Assembly: GCF_014195545.1 (NCBI RefSeq) | Contig: NZ_JACIBX010000001.1 | Span: forward strand, 20,463-84,462 | DNA length: 64,000 bases | Direction of reading: 5' to 3' | From: Limimaricola variabilis | Lineage (GTDB): Bacteria > Pseudomonadota > Alphaproteobacteria > Rhodobacterales > Rhodobacteraceae | In this document: positions 1-8,043 of the stretch, one piece after another | How positions within the stretch are numbered: position 1 is the stretch's first letter | How the letters are laid out: each line of letters starts with the position of its first letter | The notes under the pieces: generated by a model | Told to the model about the DNA's origin: nothing | The model's database searches: none | What the model saw: only the letters and a program-made list of their open reading frames with translations | Position numbers and translations under genes: made by a program

Positions 1-966
1 GACGTGGCAGTCGTCGCAGCTGTTGGTGCTGGGGATGTGGTTGCCGGGCTTGCCGGTGGCGGTGCTGCCGTTGTGGCAGCTGGCGCAGGCGCCGGTGACC
101 GAGGCGTGGTCGAAGCGGACGTCGGTCCAGTCGGTGGTGACGTGGCAATCGTCGCAGCTGTTGGTGCTGGGGATGTGGTTGCCCGGCTTGCCGGTGGCGG
201 TGCTGCCGTTGTGGCAGCTGGCGCAGGCGCCGGTCACCGAGGCGTGGTCGAAGCGGACGTCGGTCCAGTCGGTGGTGACGTGGCAATCGTCGCAGGTGTT
301 GCTGCTGGGGATGTGGTTGCCGGGCTTGCCGGTGGCGGTGCTGCCGTTGTGGCAGCTGGCGCAGGCGCCGGTCACCGAGGCGTGGTCGAAGCGGACATCG
401 GTCCAGTCGGTGGTGACGTGGCAGTCGTCGCAGCTGTTGGTGCTGGGGATGTGGTTGCCGGGCTTGCCGGTGGCGGTGCTGCCGTTGTGGCAGCTCGCGC
501 AGGCGCCGGTCACCGAGGCGTGGTCGAAGCGGACATCGGTCCAGTCGGTGGTGACGTGGCAATCGTCGCAGCTATCCGTGCTTGGTACGTGATCACCGGG
601 CTTGCCGGTGGCGGTGCTGCCATCATGGCAGTTGGCGCACGTACCGCCGACGGCGGCATGGTCGAAGCGGACGTCGGTCCAGTCATCGGTGACATGACAG
701 GAATCGCAAGTGTCAGCGCTCTCGACATGGCCCTCGGGTTTGCCGGACGCGCTATCACCGTCATGGCACTCGACACAGTCACCGGTGACGAGGGCATGGT
801 CGAAGGCGAAGGGATTCCAGTTCTGGACGGTGTGACATTGGTCGCAGCTGTCGGAAGCAGGCGGGTGCGATCCGGGCTTGCCGACCGCCATCTCATTGTC
901 ATGGCAGCCGACACAGGTTTCCGGGGTGTCGGTCAGGACGCCGTCCAGATGGCAGCTTTCGCAGGC
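1..966 (-). repeat. 138-bp tandem repeat inside the cytochrome gene
   Basis: The unit starts at 1, 139, 277, 415, 553, 691 and 829, an exact 138-bp period (46 codons). Copies 1-4 differ at only a few bases. Copies from 553 onward diverge steadily but keep the cysteines and histidines. The array runs off the window edge, so copy number is unknown. Each unit encodes two CxxCH motifs. The near-identity of the copies nearest the edge suggests recent expansion or gene-conversion homogenisation. Confidence 0.95.
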
Positions 967-1191
967 CAGTTCCCCGTGGGCGCCGTCCAATGCAAATCCG
1001 GTTGCGCCGTGATTGAAGTCGGAGAAGGCGCCCGCGATGCCCTCCTCATCCTGGGCCCGGAGGCTGGACCCCAGCACGACAAGGCAGATCAGAAGCAGGA
1101 CCCGAAGACCCCATGCCACGGCGACGGCCAGCCCGGCGGTTTGGGGCCTTCTCTGGACGCCAACGGCGCTTGCGCCATCCGGGTAACACAT
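1..1191 (-). CDS. multihaem c-type cytochrome, repeat-built, C-terminus beyond window
   Basis: Reading the minus strand from an ATG at 1191 gives 397 codons with no stop before the window edge, so the gene is truncated at its 3' end. The N-terminus has a hydrophobic segment (about residues 21-40) and a likely signal peptidase site after SLRA (residue 46), so export to the periplasm is expected. After it come 15 CxxCH haem-binding motifs, starting with CESCH at residues 77-81. Most lie in a 46-residue repeat with two haem sites each (CASCH and CDDCH) separated by a conserved GKPGNH and WTDVRFDHA. This is the doubled-CXXCH pattern of multihaem cytochromes in respiratory or extracellular electron transfer. 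The start is weakly supported: only CTGGGG lies upstream, and a stop 33 nt upstream limits alternatives. The electron partner is unknown. Confidence 0.88.
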   Translation of the reverse strand, partial: MCYPDGASAVGVQRRPQTAGLAVAVAWGLRVLLLICLVVLGSSLRAQDEEGIAGAFSDFNHGATGFALDGAHGELACESCHLDGVLTDTPETCVGCHDNEMAVGKPGSHPPASDSCDQCHTVQNWNPFAFDHALVTGDCVECHDGDSASGKPEGHVESADTCDSCHVTDDWTDVRFDHAAVGGTCANCHDGSTATGKPGDHVPSTDSCDDCHVTTDWTDVRFDHASVTGACASCHNGSTATGKPGNHIPSTNSCDDCHVTTDWTDVRFDHASVTGACASCHNGSTATGKPGNHIPSSNTCDDCHVTTDWTDVRFDHASVTGACASCHNGSTATGKPGNHIPSTNSCDDCHVTTDWTDVRFDHASVTGACASCHNGSTATGKPGNHIPSTNSCDDCHV

Positions 1192-1780
1192 ATGGCAACC
1201 CCAGTACCGCTTGAGTACCGCTCAGAGGACCAGATTGCCTTCGAGACGTGCAGCACGGCCTGTGGCCGGGAAACCGGCGGGCAACGCGGTCGTCGAATTG
1301 CCCAAAGATAGCTCCAGCCCGATTTTTGAGCAACCTCGGCGTTGGCCGGCTGTGGCCTTCGGCAGCATTTCGCTGTCGTGAGATTGAGGATTGGGTTGCC
1401 GATATACTAGATGATCGAGCAATCCACGCGAGGCTTTTGAAGCGTCAATCCTCCTGAAAATCGCGCCTTCGCAACCAGAGGTGCAGGATATTTCGCAGCC
1501 CGGCCGCAATGCGTTTCTCTTGGGGAGTGACGCCTTACAGGACGGTTCGTCGTTCACTGCGGGGCGAGAAACATCGACCAAGCCTCTTCATCCGGGTTCC
1601 AATACAGGTCGACCCGAGGCCGCCGCGGGTCATTTCCGGGTCAGAGCCCTGCTTCCTATCGAATTGTTTATCCTCAGCGAAGACATCAGCCCACCAAATT
1701 TGAAAATTGGCGTTCTCATGAAATACGCCCTCGCAGTTTCCTGCGAGAGCGCATGCCCGTTTTACCGATAGTCAGGGCCA
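1192..1780. other. intergenic region without a recognisable gene
   Basis: About 590 bp separate the cytochrome start from the end of the YciF-like gene. Short open frames exist on both strands (for example 1481-1771 plus and 1222-1581 minus), but none has a convincing ribosome site or recognisable protein features. A small inverted repeat at 1730-1747 (CTCGCAG, loop TTTC, CTGCGAG) lies just past the YciF-like stop and may be a weak terminator. It has no clear T-run. Confidence 0.5.
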
Positions 1781-2281
1781 TCAGGCCTTGGCGGTCGCCT
1801 TCGAGGGCTTCGCCGCATTGACCTCGCCAACCGCCAGCGCGGTCAACTTGGCGTTGGTCGCCTTCTCCTGATCGAGGATCTGGGTCAGCAGGTCGTGCGC
1901 CTCATCCTCGCCGAGTTGGCGCGCCCATTCGCGAAGCGTGCCGTATCGGGCGATCTCGTAGTGCTCGACCGCCTGGGCCGCGCCGATCAGCATCGCATCG
2001 AGAGCCGCACCCTCGGCTTCCTCGATGATGCCATCGGTCTCCTTGATCAGCCCCTCGATGGCATCGCATTTTTCGCCTTCGGCTTTCTTGCCGATCGCCT
2101 TGAAGACCTGGTCGAGCAGCTTGATCTGCTCCTTGGTCTCGGTCAGGTGCGCCTTCAATGCTTCCTGAAGATGGGCACTGCCCGCGGCCTTTGCCATTTT
2201 CGGCAGCGCCTTCGTCAATGCGTTCTCGGCATAGTAAATGTCTTGCAGCGTATGCTCGAAAGCGTCGTTCAGCGTCTTCAT
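1781..2281 (-). CDS. YciF/DUF892-family ferritin-like protein
   Basis: The 166-residue protein starts MKTLNDAFEHTL at the ATG at 2281, with GAGG about 8 nt upstream; the frame stays open further upstream but has no better start. It is predicted to be a helical bundle with the YYAEN segment near residue 17, HLTETKEQ near 46 and AVEHYEIARYG near 103, the metal-ligand helices of the YciF/DUF892 ferritin-like family. Members are stress-associated di-metal proteins whose reaction is unknown. The C-terminal tail is rich in Ala and Lys (AAKPSKATAKA), as in other alphaproteobacterial members. The gene is monocistronic. Family assignment is confident; physiological role is inferred. Confidence 0.85.
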   Translation of the reverse strand: MKTLNDAFEHTLQDIYYAENALTKALPKMAKAAGSAHLQEALKAHLTETKEQIKLLDQVFKAIGKKAEGEKCDAIEGLIKETDGIIEEAEGAALDAMLIGAAQAVEHYEIARYGTLREWARQLGEDEAHDLLTQILDQEKATNAKLTALAVGEVNAAKPSKATAKA

Positions 2282-2633
2282 GATGAGCCTCGTCACTTGC
2301 GGGCACCGCGCCCGCGCTGCCGAGAAACGAGCAGAACCGTCCGGCGTTCCCTGCGCTCGGCACGGAAAGCGAGAGATGGCGCATTTGGAGATGAGAGTGC
2401 GCGCGGCGACTTGGCCATTCCGCCGAGCCGGGCCGGGGAAGAAGACCAATTCCTGCCGCCGCGACCGACCAATGCGTGATGGAGAAGTGATGAGTGTTCG
2501 CAGGCGTGTCGGGCCACCTTGGAGGCTCGCCATGACCGCTTCGGGCTAATAGCGGAGGGAGAGACGCGGCCGAAGCTGTCCCCAGGATGGAGATCCTCAG
2601 GGAAACAGCCCTCGGCCGCATTTCATTTCATGG
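2282..2633. other. intergenic region, nothing recognised
   Basis: About 350 bp lie between the YciF-like start and the beta-glucosidase stop, both on the minus strand. It should carry the YciF promoter, but I see no clear -10/-35 pair, operator palindrome or coding frame with a supported start. Open frames across it look like GC-rich noise. Confidence 0.4.
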
Positions 2634-4007
2634 TCAGCCGGACAGGGCCGCCTGCAACGCGTAATAAGAGCTCTTCGGGGTCCGCTCCAGCGTTTCGAAA
2701 TCGACATGGATCAGGCCGAAGCGCTTTTCGTATCCCCACGCCCATTCGTAGTTGTCGAGAAGCGACCAGTAGAAAAAGCCCTTCACGTTGGCGCCGCCCT
2801 TGATGGCCCCGCGCGCGGCTTCGAGATGCCCGGCGATGTAGCTGGTGCGCTCGGCATCGGTCACGGCGCCGTCCGTGACCTCATCGGCCCAAGCCATGCC
2901 ATTCTCGGTCACGTAGATCGGAAGATCCCCGACATAGTCGCGGGCCATCCGGGTCAGAAGGTTGCTCAGTCCCTCGGGGTAGATCTCCCAGCCCATCTGC
3001 GTCTTCGGCAGCGGCCCTTCATGCCCCTTGGTGGCGGGCCAGGGCGCGCCGGGGACGGCGGAGACGATGCCGCGCGAGTAGTAGTTCACGCCGAGCCAGT
3101 CGATCGGGGTGGAGATCGTCGCCATGTCGTCCTGCCAGTTCGCCGGCAGATGCGGCTCCAGCCCCTCGAGCGCGGCCTGGGGGTAGGTGCCCTTGGCGAC
3201 AGACTCGATGAAGAAGCCGTTGTTGATGGCATCCGCCGTCGCCACGGCCTTTTCCTCGCCCTCGCGGAAAGGCAGGATGTCGGCAAGGTTCAGAACGATG
3301 CCGAGATTGTCGTGGCCGAGGCCGCGCAGCCGCTCGACGCCGAGCCCGTGCGCAAGCTGGACATGGTGCATGGCGCGGGCGGCGGCGCGGATGTCGCGCA
3401 GGCCCGGGGCTTGCTCGCCGAGGTAATGCGACAGCCAGCTGACGCACCACGGCTCGTTGATCGTCGCGGTCCGCTCGATTCGGTCGCCGATCCGCGCCAT
3501 CACCACTTCGGCGAAATCGGCAAAGCGCAGGGCGGTGTCGCGGTTCATCCAGCCGCCGTGATCGGCCAGCGCCGAGGGCAGATCCCAGTGGTAGAGCGTC
3601 AGGAACGGCCGCAGTCCGCGATCGATCATGCCGTCGACGAGACGGTCGTAGAAGTCGAGCCCCTCCGGGTTGACGGTCCTGCCGTCGGGCATCACCCGGG
3701 CCCAGCTGGTCGAGAAGCGATAGGCGTCGAAGCCGCCGTCGCGGATCAGGTCGAGATCGCTTTCCCAGCGGTGGTAATGGTCGCAGGCGAGCGACCCGTC
3801 CTCTCGGCGCACGACGTTGCCGGGCGTCGCCGCAAAGCTGTCCCAATGCGACGAGCCGGCGCCGCCGAACTTGTGCCCCTCGATCTGGTAGGCCGCGGTG
3901 GCCGCGCCGAAGACGAAGCCTTCGGGAAAGCTGGAGCGAGGGGGGATCGGCACATTGCGCGCGGTGCCGGGCTCCGGGCTGCGGTCAATACAGATGGCAT
4001 CTGACAT
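2634..4007 (-). CDS. GH1 family beta-glucosidase
   Basis: This 457-residue protein is a full-length glycoside hydrolase family 1 enzyme. The general acid/base is Glu185 in the TINEP motif and the nucleophile is Glu368 in YVTENG, both canonical. The N-terminal GAATAAYQIEG and the WDLPSAL segment near 141 are the usual sugar-binding signatures. No signal peptide is seen, so it should act in the cytoplasm. The start at 4007 is preceded by GAAGAGAA and overlaps the preceding ATPase gene by 23 nt; a longer frame exists upstream but lacks a good ribosome site. As last gene of the operon it probably hydrolyses the cellobiose-like or aryl beta-glucoside imported by the transporter before it. Confidence 0.93.
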   Translation of the reverse strand: MSDAICIDRSPEPGTARNVPIPPRSSFPEGFVFGAATAAYQIEGHKFGGAGSSHWDSFAATPGNVVRREDGSLACDHYHRWESDLDLIRDGGFDAYRFSTSWARVMPDGRTVNPEGLDFYDRLVDGMIDRGLRPFLTLYHWDLPSALADHGGWMNRDTALRFADFAEVVMARIGDRIERTATINEPWCVSWLSHYLGEQAPGLRDIRAAARAMHHVQLAHGLGVERLRGLGHDNLGIVLNLADILPFREGEEKAVATADAINNGFFIESVAKGTYPQAALEGLEPHLPANWQDDMATISTPIDWLGVNYYSRGIVSAVPGAPWPATKGHEGPLPKTQMGWEIYPEGLSNLLTRMARDYVGDLPIYVTENGMAWADEVTDGAVTDAERTSYIAGHLEAARGAIKGGANVKGFFYWSLLDNYEWAWGYEKRFGLIHVDFETLERTPKSSYYALQAALSG

Positions 4008-4956
4008 AGTGGTTCTCTTCGAGTTGGGTGATGGGCGGCATGTCGGCATGGCACTGGTCCATGACCTTCAGGCAGCGCCCGGCAAACGGGCAGCCCCGGC
4101 TTTCGGGGGTGCGCATCGGAATTTCCGCCTTCTTCGCCTTGCGCTCGCGGGTCTTGCGGATGCCGGCCTCGGGCACGGCGCTGATCAGCAGCTGGGTATA
4201 GGGGTGGCGCGGCGACTGGGTGACGCTGTCGCTCTCGCCCCATTCGACCATATGGCCGAGATACATGACCGCCGTGCGCTCGGCGAAGTAGCGCGCCGTG
4301 GCGATGTCATGGGTGATGTACATGAAACCGATCCCCTCGCGCTTCATGTCGTCCATCAGGTTCAGGATCCCCAGCCGGATCGAGACGTCGAGCATCGAGA
4401 TCGGCTCGTCCGCGAGGATGAACCGCGCCCCCACCGCCAGCGCACGGGCGATCGCGACCCGCTGGCGCTGGCCGCCCGACAGCTCGTAGGGGAACTTGCC
4501 GGCGGTCTGCGCGGCCGGCGACAGGCCGACCCGCTCCAGCGTCGAGATGACCCGCGCCTCCACCTCCGCCGCGCTCAGCTCCGGGGCATGGATGCGGATT
4601 GGCCGGGCGAGGTGATGGCGGATCGTGTGCACCGGGTTCAGCGAGCCGAACGGGTCCTGGAAGATCATCTGGACCTTGGAGGCGTAGTCGCGCTGGCTCT
4701 GCCGGAAACCGGGCGCGGTGATCTCGACCCCATCGACGCGGATCGTGCCACCGGTCGGCGGGGTGATCCGGGCGATGGCGCGGGCGCAGGTGCTCTTGCC
4801 GCTGCCGCTTTCGCCGACGATGGCCAGCGCTTCTCCCGCGCGCAGCGACAGGCTGACACCGTTGGCGGCGCGCAGGTACCGCTTGCGGAACAGACCGCCG
4901 CCCACGGGGAAGTCGATGACCATGTCCTCGACGGTGATCTCGGCGATATCGCTCAT
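3985..4956 (-). CDS. Opp/Dpp-type ABC transporter ATPase (second, F-like)
   Basis: The 323-residue ATPase has a Walker A motif at residues 48-56 (GESGSGKST), the signature LSGGQRQRVAIARAL and Walker B FILADEP. The C-terminal extension carries CPFAGRC and a further Cys, typical of the oligopeptide/dipeptide transporter family. It pairs with the ATPase encoded just upstream, with which it overlaps by 4 nt. Opp-type systems also carry cello-oligosaccharides and beta-glucosides in bacteria and archaea. The beta-glucosidase at the operon end favours such a sugar here over a peptide. Confidence 0.9.
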   Translation of the reverse strand: MSDIAEITVEDMVIDFPVGGGLFRKRYLRAANGVSLSLRAGEALAIVGESGSGKSTCARAIARITPPTGGTIRVDGVEITAPGFRQSQRDYASKVQMIFQDPFGSLNPVHTIRHHLARPIRIHAPELSAAEVEARVISTLERVGLSPAAQTAGKFPYELSGGQRQRVAIARALAVGARFILADEPISMLDVSIRLGILNLMDDMKREGIGFMYITHDIATARYFAERTAVMYLGHMVEWGESDSVTQSPRHPYTQLLISAVPEAGIRKTRERKAKKAEIPMRTPESRGCPFAGRCLKVMDQCHADMPPITQLEENHYVRCHLY

Positions 4957-5984
4957 GAGGTGGCCTCCTCGACGACCTTGGTGTCGGCCTCCGTGGCCGC
5001 GCTCACCAGATGACAGGCGGCGAGATGCGGCGGCGTCTCGGCCACCGTCACGAGCCGGGGCTCGTCGGTCTGGCAGCGCGAGATGCAGGCCGTGCAGCGC
5101 GACTGGAAATTGCAGCCCTGCGGCAACTGAAGCAGGTTCACCGGGTTGCCCGGGATGCCATGCAGCCGCGTCTTCGGCCCATGAATGGTAGGGAAGGAGC
5201 CGACGAGACCCTTGGTGTAGGGATGCCGGGGTTGTTCGAGGACCTGCCGGGCCTCGCCCAGCTCGACGAGGTTGCCGGCATACATGATGCCGATCCGGTC
5301 GCAGATCTCGCCCATCAGCCCGAGGTCGTGCGAGATGAACAGGATCGCGAAGCCGTAGCGCTCCTTGAGGTCCTGCAACTCGTCCATGATCTCGCGCTCG
5401 ACCACCACGTCGAGCGCGGTGGTCGGCTCGTCCATGACGATCAGCTTGGGGCGCAGCACCAGCGCGATGGCGATCACCACCCGCTGCCGCATGCCGCCCG
5501 AGAGCTGGTGGGCAAAGGAGGTCATCCGCGATTTGGCGATGCCGACCGTCTCGAGCAGCTCCTCGCCCCGGGCCCAGGCCGCGTCGCGGGAAATGTCCTG
5601 GTGCGCGAGGATCACGTCGATCAGCTGTTCGCCGATGGTGATCACCGGGTTGAGCGCGTTCATCGCGCTCTGGAACACCATCGCGGTCTCCTTCCAGCGG
5701 AACGCCCTGAGTTCCCGGTCGGACATCTTCAGCACGTCGCGCCCCTCGAACAGGATCTCGCCCTCGGAGATCAGGGCGGGCGCGTTGTGCATCCGGGTGA
5801 TGGCGAAGGCGAAGGTCGACTTGCCGCAGCCGGATTCACCCGCGAGGCCCACGGTCTCGCCGGGATGGATGTCGAGTGTGACGCGGTTGCAGGCCCGCGC
5901 GTTGAGATTGCCGACGACATAGTCGACCGAAACGCCGCGACAGCTCAGCAAGGGTTGGGCGAGGGGGGTGGGGTTGCCGTCCAT
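4953..5984 (-). CDS. Opp/Dpp-type ABC transporter ATPase (first, D-like)
   Basis: This 343-residue ATPase shows Walker A at 49-57 (GESGCGKST), the signature LSGGMRQRVVIAIAL, Walker B LIVMDEP and the Opp-type C-terminal cysteine cluster (CNFQSRC and CISRC). It forms a heterodimer with the F-like partner in this transporter class. Its start lies 13 nt after the permease stop, and its stop overlaps the next ATPase gene, so translation is probably coupled. Confidence 0.9.
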   Translation of the reverse strand: MDGNPTPLAQPLLSCRGVSVDYVVGNLNARACNRVTLDIHPGETVGLAGESGCGKSTFAFAITRMHNAPALISEGEILFEGRDVLKMSDRELRAFRWKETAMVFQSAMNALNPVITIGEQLIDVILAHQDISRDAAWARGEELLETVGIAKSRMTSFAHQLSGGMRQRVVIAIALVLRPKLIVMDEPTTALDVVVEREIMDELQDLKERYGFAILFISHDLGLMGEICDRIGIMYAGNLVELGEARQVLEQPRHPYTKGLVGSFPTIHGPKTRLHGIPGNPVNLLQLPQGCNFQSRCTACISRCQTDEPRLVTVAETPPHLAACHLVSAATEADTKVVEEATS

Positions 5985-5997
5985 GGTCTCAGGCCTC

Positions 5998-6909
5998 CTA
6001 ACGCTTGGCGTTGATCTCGGCGTTCAGCCGGCGCCATGTCCTGAGGTAGGAGCCGGTCTTGAGCTTCGGGTTCGAGATCTGGTCGATCGAGATGTTGATC
6101 AGCGCGAGCCCGCCGCCGACCAGCGCGATGAAGCTGCCCGGCACGATGAAGTCCCACCATGCGCCGACGAAGAAGGCCGCCGAGGATTGCGCCCAGTAGA
6201 GCATGGTGCCCCAGCTGGTCACCGTCGGGTCGCCGAGGCCGAGAAACTCGAGTCCCGCCTGCGCGCCGATCGCGTAGAGCGCGGTGCCCACGAACATGCC
6301 CGCCGCGAGGCTGACGAGGTTGGGCATGATCTCGACCACGATGATCCGCCACTTGGCCTCGCCCATGATCTCGGCGGCGGTGATGAACTCCTTGTTGCGC
6401 AGCGCCAGCGTCTGCGAGCGCATCACCCGCGCGCCCCAGGGCCATGAGGTCAGGCCGAGGATCAGCGCGATCACCAGCGGCCCGACATTGCCGAGGAAGG
6501 CCGCGAGGATGATCAGCAGGGGTAGCTGTGGGAACACCAGCATCACATTGGTGACGGCCATCATGATCTCGTCGGTGCGGCCGCCGAAATAGCCCGAGGA
6601 GACACCCACGGCGAGCGCGATGATCGAGGTCACCGTGGCCGCGGCAAAGGCCACCATCAGCGACACCCGGCCGCCATAGAGCGCCTGCGACCAGACATCC
6701 TTGCCGGCGCGGGTCGTGCCCATGACGTGCTCCGCGCTGGGCGGCTGGTGGCCGCGAGCCACGCGCTTGTCGGGATCGAAGCCGGTCAGCGCCGGAGCGG
6801 CGAGGCACATGGCGAGGATCAGCGCCACGATGGTCGAGCCGACGATGCCGGCGGTGTTGCCGCGATAGAACCCGGCGATGCCGCCCAGAAGGGAGAGAAG
6901 TCGTGTCAT
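5998..6909 (-). CDS. Opp/Dpp-type ABC permease (C-like)
   Basis: A 303-residue inner-membrane permease with an N-terminal hydrophobic segment (GSTIVALILAMCLAAPAL) followed by the DppC-type segment and five further membrane spans. The cytoplasmic EAA-like loop reads EFITAAEIMGEAKWRII. It forms the translocation channel with the B-like permease encoded 7 nt upstream. The clusters RVARGHQPPSAEHVMGTT and GRDVW-like spacing match OppC/DppC proteins. Its substrate should match the linked beta-glucosidase. Confidence 0.9.
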   Translation of the reverse strand: MTRLLSLLGGIAGFYRGNTAGIVGSTIVALILAMCLAAPALTGFDPDKRVARGHQPPSAEHVMGTTRAGKDVWSQALYGGRVSLMVAFAAATVTSIIALAVGVSSGYFGGRTDEIMMAVTNVMLVFPQLPLLIILAAFLGNVGPLVIALILGLTSWPWGARVMRSQTLALRNKEFITAAEIMGEAKWRIIVVEIMPNLVSLAAGMFVGTALYAIGAQAGLEFLGLGDPTVTSWGTMLYWAQSSAAFFVGAWWDFIVPGSFIALVGGGLALINISIDQISNPKLKTGSYLRTWRRLNAEINAKR

Positions 6910-6916
6910 GTCGGCC

Positions 6917-7891
6917 TCATTTGCGCAGTCGGGGATCGAGCCAGACGTAGAGGATGTCGGCGACGAAATTGGCCATCAGCACGCAGATGACGATGAGGAG
7001 GAAACAGGCCTGCATCAGCGGGTAGTCACGCGCCGCCACGGATTTGATGATCAGCTGGCCGATGCCGGGATAGTTGAACACGGTCTCGATGAAGACCTGA
7101 CCCGCCACCGCGAAGCCGAGTGCCATCGAAACGGCGGTGACCACCGGCAGGATCGCGTTGCGGGCCGCGTAATGGGTCATGATCCGGCGCGAGGACAGGC
7201 CCTTGGCCTTGGCCATGGCGATGTAATCCTCGCCCAGCACGTTCACCATCGCGTTGCGCATGGTGAACACCCAGGTCGCGATCATCGACAGCATCAGCGT
7301 CACCAGCGGCAGCACCGCGTGATAGGCGACATTGGCCAGGAAGCCCGGCCGTAGTCCCGGGTCGAGATCCGGATCGAAGCCGAAGCCGAGGGGGAACCAG
7401 CGCAGGGTCAGGGCGAAGACGAAGAAGATCATCAGCGCCGTCACCGCCTGCGGCATCGAGGCGATGAACTGCCAGAACACTGGCATCACCCGATCGACGA
7501 AGCCGCCACGATTGTAGGAGGCGTAAAGCCCGATGAAGCAGCCGATCACGATCGACAGGATCGTCGCGATCCCGGCGAGGAACACGGTCCAGGGCAGGGT
7601 GTTCGACAGAACCTCGGTCACCGGCGTCGGGAACAGCATGATCGACGGGCCGAGATCCAAGGTCACGACGCTCTGGAGATACTGCAGGTATTGCTGCCAC
7701 AGCGGCGCGTCGACGAAGCCGAGCATTTCCTTGTAGGCGGCGAGCGTTTCCGGCGGCAGCTTCCCCCCGGCGGCGGCGAACATCGCGTCCACCGGATCGC
7801 CCGGCATCAGCCGTGGCATCACGAAGTTGAAGGTGATCGCGACGAAGATCGCGACGCAGTAGAAAACCAGTCGTCTCAGGATGAACGCCAT
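6917..7891 (-). CDS. Opp/Dpp-type ABC permease (B-like)
   Basis: The chosen start at 7891 gives a 324-residue protein beginning MAFILRRLVFYCVAIFVAI, the typical first membrane span of OppB/DppB proteins, with GGAGGAG 8 nt upstream. The open frame runs about 50 codons further upstream, but that part is low-complexity and reads through the intercistronic hairpin, so I excluded it. The EAA loop EDYIAMAKAKGLSSRRIM lies in the last third. It follows the binding-protein gene after about 150 bp and precedes the C-like permease. Confidence 0.9.
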   Translation of the reverse strand: MAFILRRLVFYCVAIFVAITFNFVMPRLMPGDPVDAMFAAAGGKLPPETLAAYKEMLGFVDAPLWQQYLQYLQSVVTLDLGPSIMLFPTPVTEVLSNTLPWTVFLAGIATILSIVIGCFIGLYASYNRGGFVDRVMPVFWQFIASMPQAVTALMIFFVFALTLRWFPLGFGFDPDLDPGLRPGFLANVAYHAVLPLVTLMLSMIATWVFTMRNAMVNVLGEDYIAMAKAKGLSSRRIMTHYAARNAILPVVTAVSMALGFAVAGQVFIETVFNYPGIGQLIIKSVAARDYPLMQACFLLIVICVLMANFVADILYVWLDPRLRK

Positions 7892-8010
7892 TCGAGAGGC
7901 TCCTCCGGGCAAGGGGACGGGCGGGCAAGGGGACGGGCGGGCATGGGGAGAGACGGACCCGGCGGGCAAACCCCGGGCGGCGTCGTCGCAGGCTGGCTGC
8001 GCGGTGCGGC

Positions 8011-8036
8011 TGCGGGTGGACCGAGGACCACCCGCA
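8011..8036 (-). terminator. intercistronic stem-loop after the binding-protein gene
   Basis: TGCGGGTGG and CCACCCGCA form a perfect 9-bp stem with an 8-nt loop, immediately downstream of the binding-protein stop on the minus strand. There is no T-run. Such hairpins usually act as partial attenuators or RNA-stability elements that raise binding-protein output over the permeases. Confidence 0.6.
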
Positions 8037-8043
8037 TGCCGGC

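Noticed and set aside
1-966. CRISPR-like or satellite interpretation of the 138-bp repeats
   Set aside because: There are no unique spacers, the unit is a multiple of three, and it encodes conserved haem motifs.
4-1311. Plus-strand open frame of Gly/Ala/Val repeats opposite the cytochrome
   Set aside because: Its repeats mirror the 138-bp units. The minus-strand reading gives CxxCH haem motifs and a signal peptide, which explains the periodicity.
1481-1771. Small open frame between the cytochrome and YciF-like genes
   Set aside because: It has no ribosome site and no recognisable features, and overlapping frames are equally open.
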